Shown here: in pieces, positions 8,861 through 18,355 of the stretch
How the letters are laid out: each line of letters begins with the position of its first letter
Numbering within the stretch: position 1 is the stretch's first letter
Assembly: GCF_900060185.1 (NCBI RefSeq)
Contig: NZ_FIZY01000040.1
Location: forward strand, 1-46,463
Direction: 5' to 3'
Length of the DNA stretch: 46,463 nt
Source of the DNA: Grimontia marina
Lineage (GTDB): Bacteria > Pseudomonadota > Gammaproteobacteria > Enterobacterales > Vibrionaceae
Notes under the pieces: model-generated
Database searches by the model: none
What the model was told of the DNA's origin: nothing
What the model saw: only the letters and a program-made list of their open reading frames with translations
Program-made: the position numbers and the translations under genes

Positions 8861-9125
8861 TATACCCAAACGACCTGAAGATGCTCTCATTCAGAGGCCA
8901 TCAATGCGTTCAATTCGAGGCAAATTTCACGAGGAATAGCACTCTATTTCCGTGGAATTTAACAAAGAAGTGGGCGCATTGAGGGCCTCCCTTCGGGCGA
9001 GTTGACTGACGCCGTGCTCTTTGTTACTCCTTTTTGATGGAGGTGGCTACACCTGCAAAGGAGCGCCGCGATCACAACGCCAGTCAACCTCGCTGAATCC
9101 TGCATCTTCAGGTTGTTTGGGTATA
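8861..9125. repeat. 265-bp MITE-like element with 24-bp terminal inverted repeats
   Basis: The left end (8861-8884, TATACCCAAACGACCTGAAG then ATGC) and the right end (9102-9125) are reverse complements with one mismatch in 24. Inside are nested complementary segments: GGCCATCAATGC (8897 region) with GCATTGAGGGCC, AAATTTCACG with CGTGGAATTT, and GTTGACTG with CAGTCAAC. The whole unit can therefore fold into a branched hairpin. I associate this terminal sequence with repeats scattered through Vibrionaceae genomes (recalled, unverified). It fills the gap between vexR and rep and codes for nothing convincing. Confidence 0.8.
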
Positions 9126-9168
9126 CAATGCACCTGCTAAATATCGCGCGAATGAACAGAGGAACCAC

Positions 9169-11187
9169 ATGAAACTTAATCCAGCTCAGAATGACGCTGT
9201 CCATCATGTCTCCGGGCCCTGCCTGGTGTTAGCTGGTGCGGGTTCCGGTAAAACACGTGTGATCACCAATAAAATTGCTTATCTGGTCCAACAGTGTGGC
9301 TACAAGGCACGCCACATTGCGGCGGTGACTTTTACCAATAAAGCGGCGCGGGAAATGAAAGAACGTGTCGGCCAGACGCTGAACCGCCAGGAAGCGCGGG
9401 GGCTGATGGTCTCTACCTTCCACACCCTCGGCCTGAATATCATTCGCCGCGAATATAAAAGCTTGGGCCTGAAAGCGGGTTTCTCGTTGTTTGATGATCA
9501 AGACCAGATGGCACTTTTAAAAGAGCTGACTGAGGATGAGCTCGACGGCGACAAGGATTTACTGAACCAGCTGCTGCATACTATCTCCAACTGGAAGAAT
9601 GACATGCTGACGCCGCAGCAGGCGGAATCCGCGGCGATGGGCGAACGCGACCAGTTATTTGCCCATTGCTATGCCATGTACCAAAAGCAGATGAAGGCTT
9701 ACAACGCGCTGGATTTTGATGATTTGATCTTGATGCCAGTGATCCTGCTGAAAACCAATCAGGAAGTACGTGAGCGCTGGCAAAGCAAAATCCGTTATCT
9801 GCTGGTGGATGAATATCAGGATACCAACACCAGCCAGTACCAGTTGGTGAAATTGCTGGTGGGAGAACGTGCCCGTTTTACCGTGGTGGGTGATGATGAC
9901 CAGTCTATCTACAGCTGGCGGGGGGCGCAGCCAAAGAACCTCTTGATGCTGAGTCAGGACTTTCCAAGCCTCAAAGTCATCAAGCTGGAGCAAAACTACC
10001 GCTCAACCAGTCGTATCCTGCGTGCGGCGAATATTCTTATTGCCAACAACCCGCACGTGTTTGAGAAAACGCTGTTCTCCGCGTTGCCAGACGGCGAAAT
10101 GCTCAAAGTGCTGAAAGCCAACAACGAAGAGCATGAAGCAGAGCGCGTGGTCGGTGAGATCATTGCGCACAAATTTATGAACCGCACAGACTACAAAGAT
10201 TACGCGATTTTGTACCGCGGTAATCACCAGTCACGCTTATTCGAAAAAGCGCTGATGCAGAACCGTATTCCTTACAAGATCTCGGGCGGCACCTCATTCT
10301 TCGCACGCGCAGAAATTAAAGACATCATGGCGTATCTTCGTTTGCTGACCAATCAGGATGACGACAATGCATTTTTGCGCATCGTGAATACACCGCGTCG
10401 CGAAATTGGCCCAGTGACACTCGAAAAGCTGGGAACGTACGCCAACATGCGAGGAAAGAGCTTGTTTGCGGCGAGTTTTGAACTAGGACTTCAGGAGCAC
10501 CTAAACGGTCGTGGTCTCGAATCCCTGCAACGCTTTACCCGCTGGATTGTTGAGCTTTCCGATCAGTTTGAGCGCGGCGACGCGGTTGATGCAGTGCGAT
10601 CATTGGTGCGGGATTCACACTACGAAGATTGGTTATACGAAACCTCAGCCAGCCCTAAGGCAGCGGAGATGCGGATGAAGAACGTCTCCGATCTCTACAG
10701 CTGGATTGTGGCGGACTTGGAAGGAGACAACTACGACAACGAAGTGAAAACACTTCGCGAAGTGGTTCAGCGACTGACACTGCGTGACATGATGGAGCGT
10801 GGCGAGGACGATGACGATGCTGATCAGGTGCAGTTGATGACGCTGCATGCCTCTAAAGGGCTAGAGTTTCCGTATGTGTATCTGGTAGGAATGGAAGAAG
10901 GTTTTCTGCCGCATCAGTCGAGCATTGATGAAGACAATGTGGAGGAAGAGCGCCGTCTTGCCTACGTGGGGATCACCCGCGCGCAACGTGAGATGACTTT
11001 CACGCTTTGTAAGGAGCGCCGTCAGTATGGCGAGTTGATAAAGCCTCTGCCGAGCCGTTTCCTTGAAGAGCTGCCATACGACGATGTGGAATGGGAAGAG
11101 AAGAAAAAGCCCCAGACGCAGGAAGAAAGGATGGCAAAAGGGCAGGCAGCAATCGCCAATCTCAGAGCAATGCTTAAAAAAGACTAA
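9169..11187 (+). CDS. rep: ATP-dependent DNA helicase Rep
   Basis: A 672-aa superfamily 1A helicase of Rep/UvrD type. Walker A is [10 protein letters not shown] (residues ~21-30), motif Ia is [13 protein letters not shown], motif II is [10 protein letters not shown], motif III is [12 protein letters not shown], motif IV is QNYRS and the last motif is AYVGITRAQ. Length equals E. coli Rep (673 aa); Rep rather than UvrD is indicated by the start [11 protein letters not shown]. It moves 3'-5' on single strands and clears proteins ahead of replication forks. It stands alone here, unlike E. coli where it neighbours gppA/rhlB. Confidence 0.95.
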   Translation: MKLNPAQNDAVHHVSGPCLVLAGAGSGKTRVITNKIAYLVQQCGYKARHIAAVTFTNKAAREMKERVGQTLNRQEARGLMVSTFHTLGLNIIRREYKSLGLKAGFSLFDDQDQMALLKELTEDELDGDKDLLNQLLHTISNWKNDMLTPQQAESAAMGERDQLFAHCYAMYQKQMKAYNALDFDDLILMPVILLKTNQEVRERWQSKIRYLLVDEYQDTNTSQYQLVKLLVGERARFTVVGDDDQSIYSWRGAQPKNLLMLSQDFPSLKVIKLEQNYRSTSRILRAANILIANNPHVFEKTLFSALPDGEMLKVLKANNEEHEAERVVGEIIAHKFMNRTDYKDYAILYRGNHQSRLFEKALMQNRIPYKISGGTSFFARAEIKDIMAYLRLLTNQDDDNAFLRIVNTPRREIGPVTLEKLGTYANMRGKSLFAASFELGLQEHLNGRGLESLQRFTRWIVELSDQFERGDAVDAVRSLVRDSHYEDWLYETSASPKAAEMRMKNVSDLYSWIVADLEGDNYDNEVKTLREVVQRLTLRDMMERGEDDDDADQVQLMTLHASKGLEFPYVYLVGMEEGFLPHQSSIDEDNVEEERRLAYVGITRAQREMTFTLCKERRQYGELIKPLPSRFLEELPYDDVEWEEKKKPQTQEERMAKGQAAIANLRAMLKKD

Positions 11188-11218
11188 AGAAAAGCCGGAT
11201 AACTCCGGCTTTTCTTTT
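11188..11218. terminator. Bidirectional terminator between rep and the acetyltransferase
   Basis: GAAAAGCCGGA / TCCGGCTTTTC stem with a TAAC loop and T-rich flanks on both strands. It lies directly after the rep stop and abuts the stop of the convergent gene. Confidence 0.9.
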
Positions 11219-11795
11219 ATGCATCGAGAGCTTCTTCAGCCGATTCGTTCTCGTGCAGCTTACGGATCACTTTGGCTGGCGTGCCACCAATCAGACAATC
11301 TTCCGGCATGTCTTTGGTGACTACTGAATTGGCTGCGATCACTGAGCGAGCACCAATGGTCACGCCCTGGCAAATCACTGTATTGCCGCCCACCCAGACA
11401 TCATCACCCACCACGATCGGGTTGCAGAAGGTTTCCCATTTGCGTCGGCTGCGGTAATCCATAGAGTGGCCGGCTGTGTAAAACTGGCAGTTAGGGCCAA
11501 TGAGCACGTTGCTGCCAATGGTAATTGGTGCACCATCCAACATCATCGCACCCATATTGATAAAGGTACTGGGACCTATATTGATGGTTTTACCAAACTC
11601 ACAATGAAAAGGCGGCATTACCATTGAGTCATCCCCAATGCTGCCAAACAGCTCTGATGCAATATCAATGGATTGGTCAACTGGTAGAGTGTTGTAGCGT
11701 TGAAGGAGTTGGAAGGCTTTCGAGCGAATGGAATCAATCGTTTCATCGCACCCATTAAAGGCGAGGCCTTGGGTCATTTTTTCAAATTCGGTCAT
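11217..11795 (-). CDS. Sugar O-acetyltransferase (LacA/Maa/NodL family)
   Basis: A 192-aa left-handed beta-helix acetyltransferase. The N-terminal maltose/galactoside acetyltransferase cap covers ~1-60. Hexapeptide repeats follow: IGPSTFINMGAMML, ITIGSNVLIGPN, then VVGDDVWVGGNTVICQGVTIGARSVIAANSVVTKDMP. The catalytic histidine is in YTAGHSMD (about residue 110), and the C-terminal GGTPAKVIRKL is typical. It transfers acetyl from acetyl-CoA to a sugar hydroxyl; the acceptor cannot be told. Monocistronic and convergent with rep. Confidence 0.88.
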   Translation of the reverse strand: MTEFEKMTQGLAFNGCDETIDSIRSKAFQLLQRYNTLPVDQSIDIASELFGSIGDDSMVMPPFHCEFGKTINIGPSTFINMGAMMLDGAPITIGSNVLIGPNCQFYTAGHSMDYRSRRKWETFCNPIVVGDDVWVGGNTVICQGVTIGARSVIAANSVVTKDMPEDCLIGGTPAKVIRKLHENESAEEALDA

Positions 11796-11888
11796 CTTAG
11801 GAACAGGAAAGAAGAAAACACGCGCGAATGATGGGCAATATAGCGGAGGAATTCAGTGTCCTTGCTTCCAGACTGATAAACAGGCATC

Positions 11889-11915
11889 AAAAAAGCGGCT
11901 TGAAAGCCGCTTTTT
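11889..11915. terminator. Terminator of the cytochrome c5 gene
   Basis: AAAAAGCGGCTT / AAGCCGCTTTTT hairpin; in the leftward direction it follows the cytochrome stop by about 20 bases. A/T runs on both sides make it work in either direction. Confidence 0.88.
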
Positions 11916-11933
11916 CACACAATATTGGATGCC

Positions 11934-12353
11934 TTACAGAGACAACATGTGGTCGATAGCAGCCACGATCTCGTCATCAGAACAATCCATACAGGTTCCG
12001 CGTGCTGGCATGCCGTTGAAGCCCTCGATGGCGTGCTTGTTCAGCGTGTCACGACCTTGTGCAAGACGTGGTTCCCAAGCAGCAGGGTCGCTAACTTTTG
12101 GTGCGCCCGCGGCACCTGTCGCGTGACATGCCATACAGTAGGTGTTGTAAACGGAATCGCCGGTACGTGGGCCTGATGGTGCAGCCGCAGTCTCAACAGG
12201 TGCTTCGCCGTCCAAGTAAACGGAACCGACTGGTGCGATGCGTTCTGCAATGGCTTCTTCTGACATGTCAGCAGCGTGCGCTGTACCCATCATAAACAAA
12301 GCGGTGACAGCAGATACTGCTAAACGACGTAAAAAAATTCCCTTTGCGCTCAC
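11934..12353 (-). CDS. Cytochrome c5
   Basis: A 139-aa secreted monoheme c-type cytochrome. The signal peptide is residues ~1-27 (VSAVTALFMMGTAHA-AD). The heme site CMACH is at ~73-77, the axial methionine lies in GFNGMPARG, and a second cysteine pair (CMDC) near the C-terminus is typical of the c5 subgroup. It acts in the periplasm as an electron carrier. It is monocistronic; in V. cholerae a cytochrome c5 gene lies in the same neighbourhood (recalled). Confidence 0.92.
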   Translation of the reverse strand: MSAKGIFLRRLAVSAVTALFMMGTAHAADMSEEAIAERIAPVGSVYLDGEAPVETAAAPSGPRTGDSVYNTYCMACHATGAAGAPKVSDPAAWEPRLAQGRDTLNKHAIEGFNGMPARGTCMDCSDDEIVAAIDHMLSL

Positions 12354-12693
12354 TGTTTCACTCCCAATATCTTTTTGGTTCCGAATTATCGGACGTTTTT
12401 TATGCGGTTAGATATTTTTATCACAATTGTAGAGGTGGATCGGCTAACTGGGTCGACCTTTCAGCAATTGTGACGATCTTAATTACGAAGTATGGACGAA
12501 ACAAGGTTAACTCCGTGTAAAGATTAAGTGATTATAGCGCTTTAGATTGTTGCGTGAAACCGTTATGATATCGCCTGCCTGCACTGTTTTTAGCCCGATC
12601 GGATAAAAATAAACCGTTCGAAAAAAAAATTAAAAAAAGTGCTAGACGGCAGGAGGCGATATCCGTAATATGCGACTCCGCCGACAGGGGCAA
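12354..12693. promoter_or_regulatory. Intergenic region: cytochrome c5 and tRNA promoters
   Basis: No gene is seen. An inverted repeat TCACAATTG (12421-12429) / CAATTGTGA (12465-12473) lies 70 bp upstream of the cytochrome gene. For the rightward tRNA operon, an A-rich tract (12621-12638) resembling an UP element precedes TAGACG (12643-12648) and TAATAT (12666-12671), spaced 17 bp. A GC-rich discriminator follows, as in stringently controlled stable-RNA promoters. Promoter assignments are by eye. Confidence 0.55.
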
Positions 12694-12770
<77 letters not shown>

Positions 12771-12804
12771 GTCCGGAAAAGAAAATTTGGCGAAATAAAA
12801 CAGT

Positions 12805-12881
12805 GGTGGCTGTAGCTCAGTTGGTAGAGTCCCGGATTGTGATTCCGGTTGTCGCGGGTTCAAGTCCCGTCAGCCACCCCA
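12805..12881 (+). tRNA. tRNA-His (anticodon GTG)
   Basis: The cloverleaf has anticodon GTG in ATTGTGATT, a GGTTCAAGTCC T-arm and encoded CCA. The start includes the extra 5' G (-1) that is characteristic of tRNA-His and pairs opposite the discriminator base. Confidence 0.96.
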
Positions 12882-12883
12882 CT

Positions 12884-12960
<77 letters not shown>

Positions 12961-12966
12961 CATTTA

Positions 12967-12993
12967 GAAGCCCTGCTCAATGAGCAGGGCTTC
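12967..12993 (+). terminator. Hairpin after tRNA-Pro
   Basis: A 12-bp stem GAAGCCCTGCTC / GAGCAGGGCTTC with a 3-base loop. The T-run is poor (GTCGTTTC), so termination may be partial or finished by the second hairpin at 13096. Confidence 0.75.
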
Positions 12994-13059
12994 GTCGTTT
13001 CTAAGGTCTTCAATGAGGACACATGCTTACAGCATGTTGGGTCGGGTGCGGAAGGCCGC

Positions 13060-13122
13060 CCCGTACGACCCCCTCTTCACCGACCATATTTAGAGAGCCC
13101 GCTCAATCGAGCGGGCTTTTTC
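13060..13122 (+). pseudogene. tRNA-Pro remnant plus terminator (decayed copy 2)
   Basis: Bases 13069-13093 repeat the end of tRNA-Pro and its downstream flank (CCCTCTTCACCGACCA then ATTTAGA) almost perfectly. They are again followed by a hairpin: AGCCCGCTC / GAGCGGGCT with a T-run, 13096-13122. No cloverleaf can be built from the preceding sequence, so the tRNA body is lost. The hairpin is a better terminator than the first one and probably ends the tRNA transcript. Confidence 0.75.
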
Positions 13123-13207
13123 ATATCTGATGTTTGGGTTGTTCCACCCATGGTTGGGTCGAAGTGTCGAACCATTTTGAAGAAGCCCCGCTGGAATACT
13201 AATCCCA

Positions 13208-13262
13208 TCGAATCCGTCTTCATCGACCGTATTCAGAGAACACATACACCCTAGCGGGCCTT
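13208..13262 (+). pseudogene. tRNA-Pro remnant (decayed copy 3)
   Basis: The stretch 13208-13238 (TCGAATCCGTCTTCATCGAC and following CGTATTCAGAG) is a mutated copy of the tRNA-Pro T-arm/acceptor end and flank. It is followed by a broken GC-rich hairpin half (TAGCGGGCC). It is more diverged than copy 2. Confidence 0.6.
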
Positions 13263-13826
13263 TCCGATTCTGTTCTATTTTCTATACATCTATTAAGACG
13301 TAAACATATCAGTATTAGATTTCTATTAGCTCATGTTTGTGGGGGAAGAGGGCTTGATTTAAGCGCGAGTCTCCATTCTCAGGACATTAAGTGGTCTTAT
13401 TCGCGTCAACTAACTTTAAATTCTGGTCAGAAGTGCGGCTCTTTTTTTGGTTTCCTTCACACTCTTGATTTAAATGTGAGCGTGATTCATCTCTGAAACG
13501 TGTGAATTGTTACATTTTCTTTGTTACTGGTTGCATAGCTAGCCATCCGGGTACCTTCTGTAATTTCTTGATTGGAATACTGCCTTTAGCTTGGTAAGTG
13601 CACGTAAAGTAAGGTCTAATTATCGCATTTATGTTTGTCTGGTGATTTTATATTAATGAATATTTATTCGAGAAAATTCGCTTGTTATGGCAAATAGTTT
13701 CATCGTGTTGATTTCTAGTAAAACATTTGCCAGATTGTAATGCGCTTATTTAGCCTGTTTTGTTGATGTTAAACAGGGATTGTTTTCCGGCAGGCACGGA
13801 ATTGTGCAGTACCAAGGGTCTGGTCA
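13263..13826 (+). other. 564-bp intergenic region before the ABC importer
   Basis: AT-rich DNA with no convincing gene, RNA structure or repeat. It must contain the promoter of the rightward ABC importer operon, but I cannot place it with confidence. Confidence 0.4.
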
Positions 13827-15533
13827 ATGGCATTATTGGAAGTGAAAAACCTCCGTATCGAGTATCCATCTCGTCACGGTGTGTTTGCAGCAGTGAAAGA
13901 TCTCTCCTTTTCTATCGAAAGGGGAGAGATAGTTGGTGTGGTTGGCGAATCTGGTGCAGGGAAGTCGACGGTAGGCAATGCCGTCATTGACTTGTTGAGT
14001 CCTCCCGGGCATGTTGCCAGTGGCGAAGTATTCCTTGATGGCGAGAAAATCTCTAGGCTGACTCCCGATCAAATTCGTCGCTATCGCGGCGCAAGAATTG
14101 GATTTATCTTTCAAGATCCAATGACGTCACTCAATCCGCTATTCACTGTTGAGCAGCAACTGGTCGAAACCATCACCGTTAATCTTAACGTCAGTGAAGA
14201 AGAGGCCAAGCAGCGTGCTTTGGCGCTGATGGAGCAAGTGGGTATCCCCGAAGCCCACAATCGTATTAAACAGTATCCTCACCAATTCTCGGGTGGTATG
14301 CGCCAGCGGGTAGTTATCGCTATTGCATTGGCGGGAGAGCCAGATCTCATTATTGCTGATGAGCCTACCACTGCGCTGGATGTGTCGATTCAGGATCAGA
14401 TCTTAAACCTTATCCGTACCCTATGTGTTGAGAAGAACGTGGGTTGTATGTTAGTGACTCACGACATGGGTGTCGTTTCCAACGTAACTGACAAAATCGC
14501 AGTCATGTACCGTGGTGATTTGGTGGAATTTGGTGAAACCGCCAAAGTGCTTAACAACCCGGAACATCCATATAGCCGCAGCCTGATTTCTGCTGTTCCG
14601 CGCTCTGACATCAAGCTTGATCGATTTCCGCTCGTGAGTTACATCGAAGAAGCGGTGGAGATGAAGCCGCTGGATGTAAAAACTCATTGGCTGGGACAAA
14701 GCCAGGACGAGCGCGAATATACGGGCTCATTGCTGAGAGTCGAGAACGTGAATCTGCGCTTTGTTACCAAGGACTCTTTCTTCGAAAGTCGCCGCGAATA
14801 CGTGCAAGCGTCTAATAATGTGAGTTTTGAAGTCCATGAAGGCGAAACGTTTGGTCTCGTGGGCGAGTCCGGCTCAGGCAAGTCAACCATTGCCCGTGTG
14901 ATTGCCGGTCTTTATCCACCTAACTCCGGTAAAGTGTGGTTTGAAGGCATCGATCTGACCTCTTTGAAAAATGAAGCGCAGCGTCGCCCGATGCGTCGTC
15001 AAATGCAGATGGTATTCCAAAATCCTTACTCTTCGATGAATCCGCGCATGAAAGTGCAGGATATCATCGCCGAGCCTATCCGTTTTCACAAACTGGCTAA
15101 TGAAAACCAGATCCGCCAAATTGTCGGAGATCTGCTCGATCACGTCGGTCTTGGCAGAGGAAGCGGTATCAAATATCCCCATGAATTCTCAGGTGGTCAG
15201 CGCCAGCGTATTTCTATCGCGCGTGCACTGGCAACCCGTCCACGCCTTTTGATTTGTGATGAGCCGACATCAGCATTGGATGTATCGGTACAAGCGCAAA
15301 TCCTGAATCTTTTGAAAGATCTGCAGCAGGAATTGAACTTGACCATGCTGTTTATCAGTCACGATTTGCCGGTGATAAGACAAATGTGTGACCGCATTGG
15401 CGTGATGCAAAAAGGTACTTTACTTGAAGTAGCGCAAACGGAAGCGCTATTCAAATTGCCTCAGCATGAATACAGCAAGCAGTTGATTTCTTTGATGCCT
15501 GAATTCAAAGGTATGAGTGCTATCTCGGTGTAA
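13827..15533 (+). CDS. Peptide-type ABC importer, fused double ATP-binding protein
   Basis: A 568-aa protein with two complete ABC ATPase domains in one chain, as in YejF. Domain 1: Walker [10 protein letters not shown] (40-48), signature FSGGMRQRV (154-162), Walker B LIIADEP. Domain 2: Walker [10 protein letters not shown] (346-354), signature FSGGQRQRI (454-462), Walker B LLICDEP. The SxNP (SLNP/SMNP) signals of oligopeptide/nickel importer ATPases are seen after each Q-loop. It powers the two permeases downstream. ATG 13827 has AAGGG seven bases upstream. It is unusual that the ATPase comes first in the operon. The substrate is unknown. Confidence 0.9.
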   Translation: MALLEVKNLRIEYPSRHGVFAAVKDLSFSIERGEIVGVVGESGAGKSTVGNAVIDLLSPPGHVASGEVFLDGEKISRLTPDQIRRYRGARIGFIFQDPMTSLNPLFTVEQQLVETITVNLNVSEEEAKQRALALMEQVGIPEAHNRIKQYPHQFSGGMRQRVVIAIALAGEPDLIIADEPTTALDVSIQDQILNLIRTLCVEKNVGCMLVTHDMGVVSNVTDKIAVMYRGDLVEFGETAKVLNNPEHPYSRSLISAVPRSDIKLDRFPLVSYIEEAVEMKPLDVKTHWLGQSQDEREYTGSLLRVENVNLRFVTKDSFFESRREYVQASNNVSFEVHEGETFGLVGESGSGKSTIARVIAGLYPPNSGKVWFEGIDLTSLKNEAQRRPMRRQMQMVFQNPYSSMNPRMKVQDIIAEPIRFHKLANENQIRQIVGDLLDHVGLGRGSGIKYPHEFSGGQRQRISIARALATRPRLLICDEPTSALDVSVQAQILNLLKDLQQELNLTMLFISHDLPVIRQMCDRIGVMQKGTLLEVAQTEALFKLPQHEYSKQLISLMPEFKGMSAISV

Positions 15534-15563
15534 TAGACTAGTTTCACCATCAACGAGAGGATA

Positions 15564-15605
15564 ATGTTGTGTTCGTTGGTGGTTCCAATTTGCAATACAC
15601 AACAT
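15564..15605 (+). promoter_or_regulatory. Inverted repeat upstream of the binding-protein gene
   Basis: ATGTTGTGT (15564-15572) and ACACAACAT (15597-15605) form a perfect 9-bp dyad with a 24-bp centre in the 109-bp gap between the ATPase and binding-protein genes. It may be an mRNA hairpin or an operator; the sequence does not decide. Confidence 0.45.
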
Positions 15606-15642
15606 AACGGGAGCCCTAGTTCCCAGCATAAGGAGTCATGCA

Positions 15643-17196
15643 ATGAAAACCTTCAAAAGTAAAATCGCGCTCGCGATAATGGCGGCAGGCATGAGCTTTG
15701 CTGTTTCTGCGGCAGATATTACTGTTGCTTACGCAGCCGACCCAGTGTCACTTGACCCCCATGAGCAGCTCTCTGGCGGTACCCTTCAATTATCCCACAT
15801 GGTCTTGGACCCACTTGTCCGCTTTAGCCAGTCGATGGGATTTGAACCACGCCTTGCAGAGTCTTGGGAGCGTGTTGATAACGAAACTATGCGCTTTAAT
15901 CTGCGCAAAGGCGTAAAGTTCCACTCCGGCAATGATATGACGGCCGATGACGTAGTTTGGACATTTGACCGCCTGAAGTCCTCGCCAGACTTCAAGGGTA
16001 TTTTTGCACCGCTGGTATCTCTGACCAAAGTGGATGACTACACAGTAGAAATCAAAACTGACGGCACTTATCCGCTGATTGAAAACGTTGCTACCTACAT
16101 TTTCCCGATGGACAGCAAGTTCTACACGGGCACCACAGCAGAAGGCAAAGACAAAGCTGAATTGGTGAAGCACGGTAACTCTTTCGCATCTACTAACATT
16201 TCCGGCACCGGCCCATTCGTCGTGAAATCCCGTGAGCAGGGTGTAAAGGTTGAGTTTGAGCGATTTGCTGACTACTGGGACAAGGCATCTGGCGGTAACG
16301 TTGATAAGCTGACTCTAGTGCCAATCAAAGAGGACGCGACTCGCGTGGCAGCAATGCTTTCTGGTGATGTTGATATGATTGCGCCGGTTTCACCGAACGA
16401 TTATAAGCGCATTGAAAACGCGAAAGGTGTTGATCTGTTCACCATGCCAGGTACTCGTATCATTACCTTCCAAATGAACCAAAACAGTAACCCAGCGCTT
16501 AAAGATGCACGCGTGCGTCAGGCTATCGTTTATGCAGTAAACAACGAAGGTATCGCGAAGAAAGTCATGAAAGGCGCGGCGACAGCTTCTGCTCAGCAGA
16601 GCCCTCCAGGCTATGCCGGTTACAACGAGAATCTGAAACCTCGTTACGATCTGAAAAAAGCGAAACAGTTGATGGAAGAAGCGGGCTATGGTGATGGGTT
16701 CAAACTGACCATGATGGCGCCAAACAACCGCTATGTGAATGATGACAAGATTGCACAAGCTACGGCGGCGATGTTGTCAAAAATCGGCATCGATGTTGAC
16801 CTGAAAACCATGCCAAAAGCGCAATACTGGCCTGAGTTCGACAAGTGTGCAGCTGATATGATGATGATCGGCTGGCACCCGGATACGGAAGATTCCGCAA
16901 ACTTCACCGAGTTCCTGGCGATGACCCGCAATGCTGACACTGGTAAAGGTCAGTACAACTGTGGTCACTACAGCAACGCTGAAGTAGACAAACTGGTTAA
17001 TGAAGCGAACAAAGAAACTGACCTGACCAAGCGTAACGCGATGCTGAAGAAAGTAGAGGAAATCCTCTACAACGATGCGGCGTTCGTTCCTCTGCACTGG
17101 CAAGATCCTTCCTGGGCAGCGAAAGAAAACGTAGAAATTGGTCCAATCATCAACGGGATGAACTTCCCTTACTTCGGTGATCTGGTCGTTAAGTAA
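15643..17196 (+). CDS. ABC importer periplasmic substrate-binding protein (family 5)
   Basis: A 517-aa solute-binding protein of the DppA/OppA class. The signal peptide is ~1-23 (LAIMAAGMSFAVSA-AD). The family start DPVSLDPHEQLSGGTLQL follows, then the core motif LRKGVKFHSGNDMTADDVVWTFDRL and the C-terminal YNDAAFVPLHWQDP block. It captures peptides or similar ligands in the periplasm for the permeases. AAGGAG lies seven bases upstream of the ATG. The hairpins on both sides suggest it is made in excess over the other subunits. The ligand is not readable from sequence. Confidence 0.9.
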   Translation: MKTFKSKIALAIMAAGMSFAVSAADITVAYAADPVSLDPHEQLSGGTLQLSHMVLDPLVRFSQSMGFEPRLAESWERVDNETMRFNLRKGVKFHSGNDMTADDVVWTFDRLKSSPDFKGIFAPLVSLTKVDDYTVEIKTDGTYPLIENVATYIFPMDSKFYTGTTAEGKDKAELVKHGNSFASTNISGTGPFVVKSREQGVKVEFERFADYWDKASGGNVDKLTLVPIKEDATRVAAMLSGDVDMIAPVSPNDYKRIENAKGVDLFTMPGTRIITFQMNQNSNPALKDARVRQAIVYAVNNEGIAKKVMKGAATASAQQSPPGYAGYNENLKPRYDLKKAKQLMEEAGYGDGFKLTMMAPNNRYVNDDKIAQATAAMLSKIGIDVDLKTMPKAQYWPEFDKCAADMMMIGWHPDTEDSANFTEFLAMTRNADTGKGQYNCGHYSNAEVDKLVNEANKETDLTKRNAMLKKVEEILYNDAAFVPLHWQDPSWAAKENVEIGPIINGMNFPYFGDLVVK

Positions 17197-17212
17197 AACC
17201 GTCGACCGCTTT

Positions 17213-17352
17213 TCCGCCGGGTATTCCTCATATCCGGCGGATAAAAAAACGTAAAATGGAAACGGCCTTTATGACCACCTATGGGATGGATCAGGCCGTT
17301 TCTTTCAGTAGGAAAGGAAAGCCCTACTGAAAGATTTTAAAGCAAAAATCTT
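17213..17352 (+). promoter_or_regulatory. Chain of four hairpins between binding-protein and permease genes
   Basis: Stems: TCCGCCGG/CCGGCGGA (17213-17241), GAAACGGCCT/AGGCCGTTTC (17259-17302), CTTTCAGTAGG/CCTACTGAAAG (17302-17333), and AAGATTTT/AAAATCTT (17331-17352). None has a classical T-run. They sit in the 180-bp gap inside the operon and probably stabilise the upstream message or reduce expression of the permeases (inference). Confidence 0.6.
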
Positions 17353-17375
17353 CAAGGAAAGTGAAGGGGCTAGGA

Positions 17376-18353
17376 ATGTTTACCTTTCTCGTCAAGCGCC
17401 TGTTTCAGGCGGTGATAGTGATGTTTGTGATCAGTCTGGTGGCATTTGCCATCCAGGATAACCTTGGCGATCCGTTGCGTGAAATGGTGGGTCAGTCTGT
17501 ATCAGAGTCAGAAAGACAAGCCCTACGCGATGAGCTTGGATTGAACGACCCTTTCATCGAAAAGTACTCACGTTTTGTCGGCAATGCGCTGCAAGGTGAT
17601 TTGGGTACCTCATATTTCTTTAAACGACCTGCGGTAGACGTCATTCTCGACAAACTCGTTGCCACCTTAGAGTTGGTGATTGGGGCGACCATTATCATCG
17701 TCGTGTTCTCCATACCGCTCGGCGTTTACTCCGCGATTCACCCGAATAGCGTCTTTACCAAGATGATTATGGCGGGAAGCAGCATCGGTATCTCGATACC
17801 TGTGTTTCTGACTGCCATCATGCTGATGTATATATTCTCCATCGAGCTTGGCTGGCTGCCCTCATTTGGACGCGGTGATACGGTCAATGTATTAGGGTGG
17901 GAGACAGGCTTCCTGTCATTAGATGGGCTTTCACACCTGATTCTTCCAAGTATTGCGCTGTCTTCCATTATGTTGCCGCTGTTTATCCGCTTGGTGCGTT
18001 CTGAAATGCTGGAAGCGTTGAGCACCGAATACGTGAAGTTTGCCCGCGCCAAAGGCTTGCCGGAAAGAACCGTGCAGTACAAACATGCTCTGAAAAATAC
18101 CATGCTGCCCGTCGTGACGGTGGGTGGTGTTCAAATAGGTACCATGGTGGCCTACACCATTTTGACGGAAAAAGTATTCCAGTGGCCAGGTACCGGTTTT
18201 CTGTTCCTCGAAGCCATTAATCGTGTCGACACGCCGCTCATCACCGCGTATGTCATTTTTGTCGGTTTGCTGTTCGTAGTCACTAATACGCTAGTGGACT
18301 TGTTGTATGGCCTGATCAATCCAACGGTTAACCTGACAGGCAAGGGGGCATAA
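17376..18353 (+). CDS. Peptide-type ABC importer permease, DppB class
   Basis: A 325-aa inner-membrane permease: an N-terminal helix (FLVKRLFQAVIVMFVISLVAF), a periplasmic segment containing GLNDPFIEKYSRFVGNALQGDLGTSY, then five further helices. The cytoplasmic coupling motif is EYVKFARAKGLPERTVQYKHALKNTMLPVV (EAA loop). I chose ATG 17376 over the in-frame GTG at 17361 because GGGG lies eight bases before it. It pairs with the permease 2 bp downstream. Confidence 0.9.
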   Translation: MFTFLVKRLFQAVIVMFVISLVAFAIQDNLGDPLREMVGQSVSESERQALRDELGLNDPFIEKYSRFVGNALQGDLGTSYFFKRPAVDVILDKLVATLELVIGATIIIVVFSIPLGVYSAIHPNSVFTKMIMAGSSIGISIPVFLTAIMLMYIFSIELGWLPSFGRGDTVNVLGWETGFLSLDGLSHLILPSIALSSIMLPLFIRLVRSEMLEALSTEYVKFARAKGLPERTVQYKHALKNTMLPVVTVGGVQIGTMVAYTILTEKVFQWPGTGFLFLEAINRVDTPLITAYVIFVGLLFVVTNTLVDLLYGLINPTVNLTGKGA

Positions 18354-18355
18354 TT

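Noticed and set aside
8959-9207. 82-codon minus-strand ORF upstream of rep
   Set aside because: It lies mostly inside the inverted-repeat element and overlaps the rep start; no recognisable protein features or ribosome site.
13760-13990. 76-codon ORF overlapping the start of the double ATPase gene
   Set aside because: It runs out of frame through the conserved Walker A coding sequence of the ATPase and has no recognisable domain.
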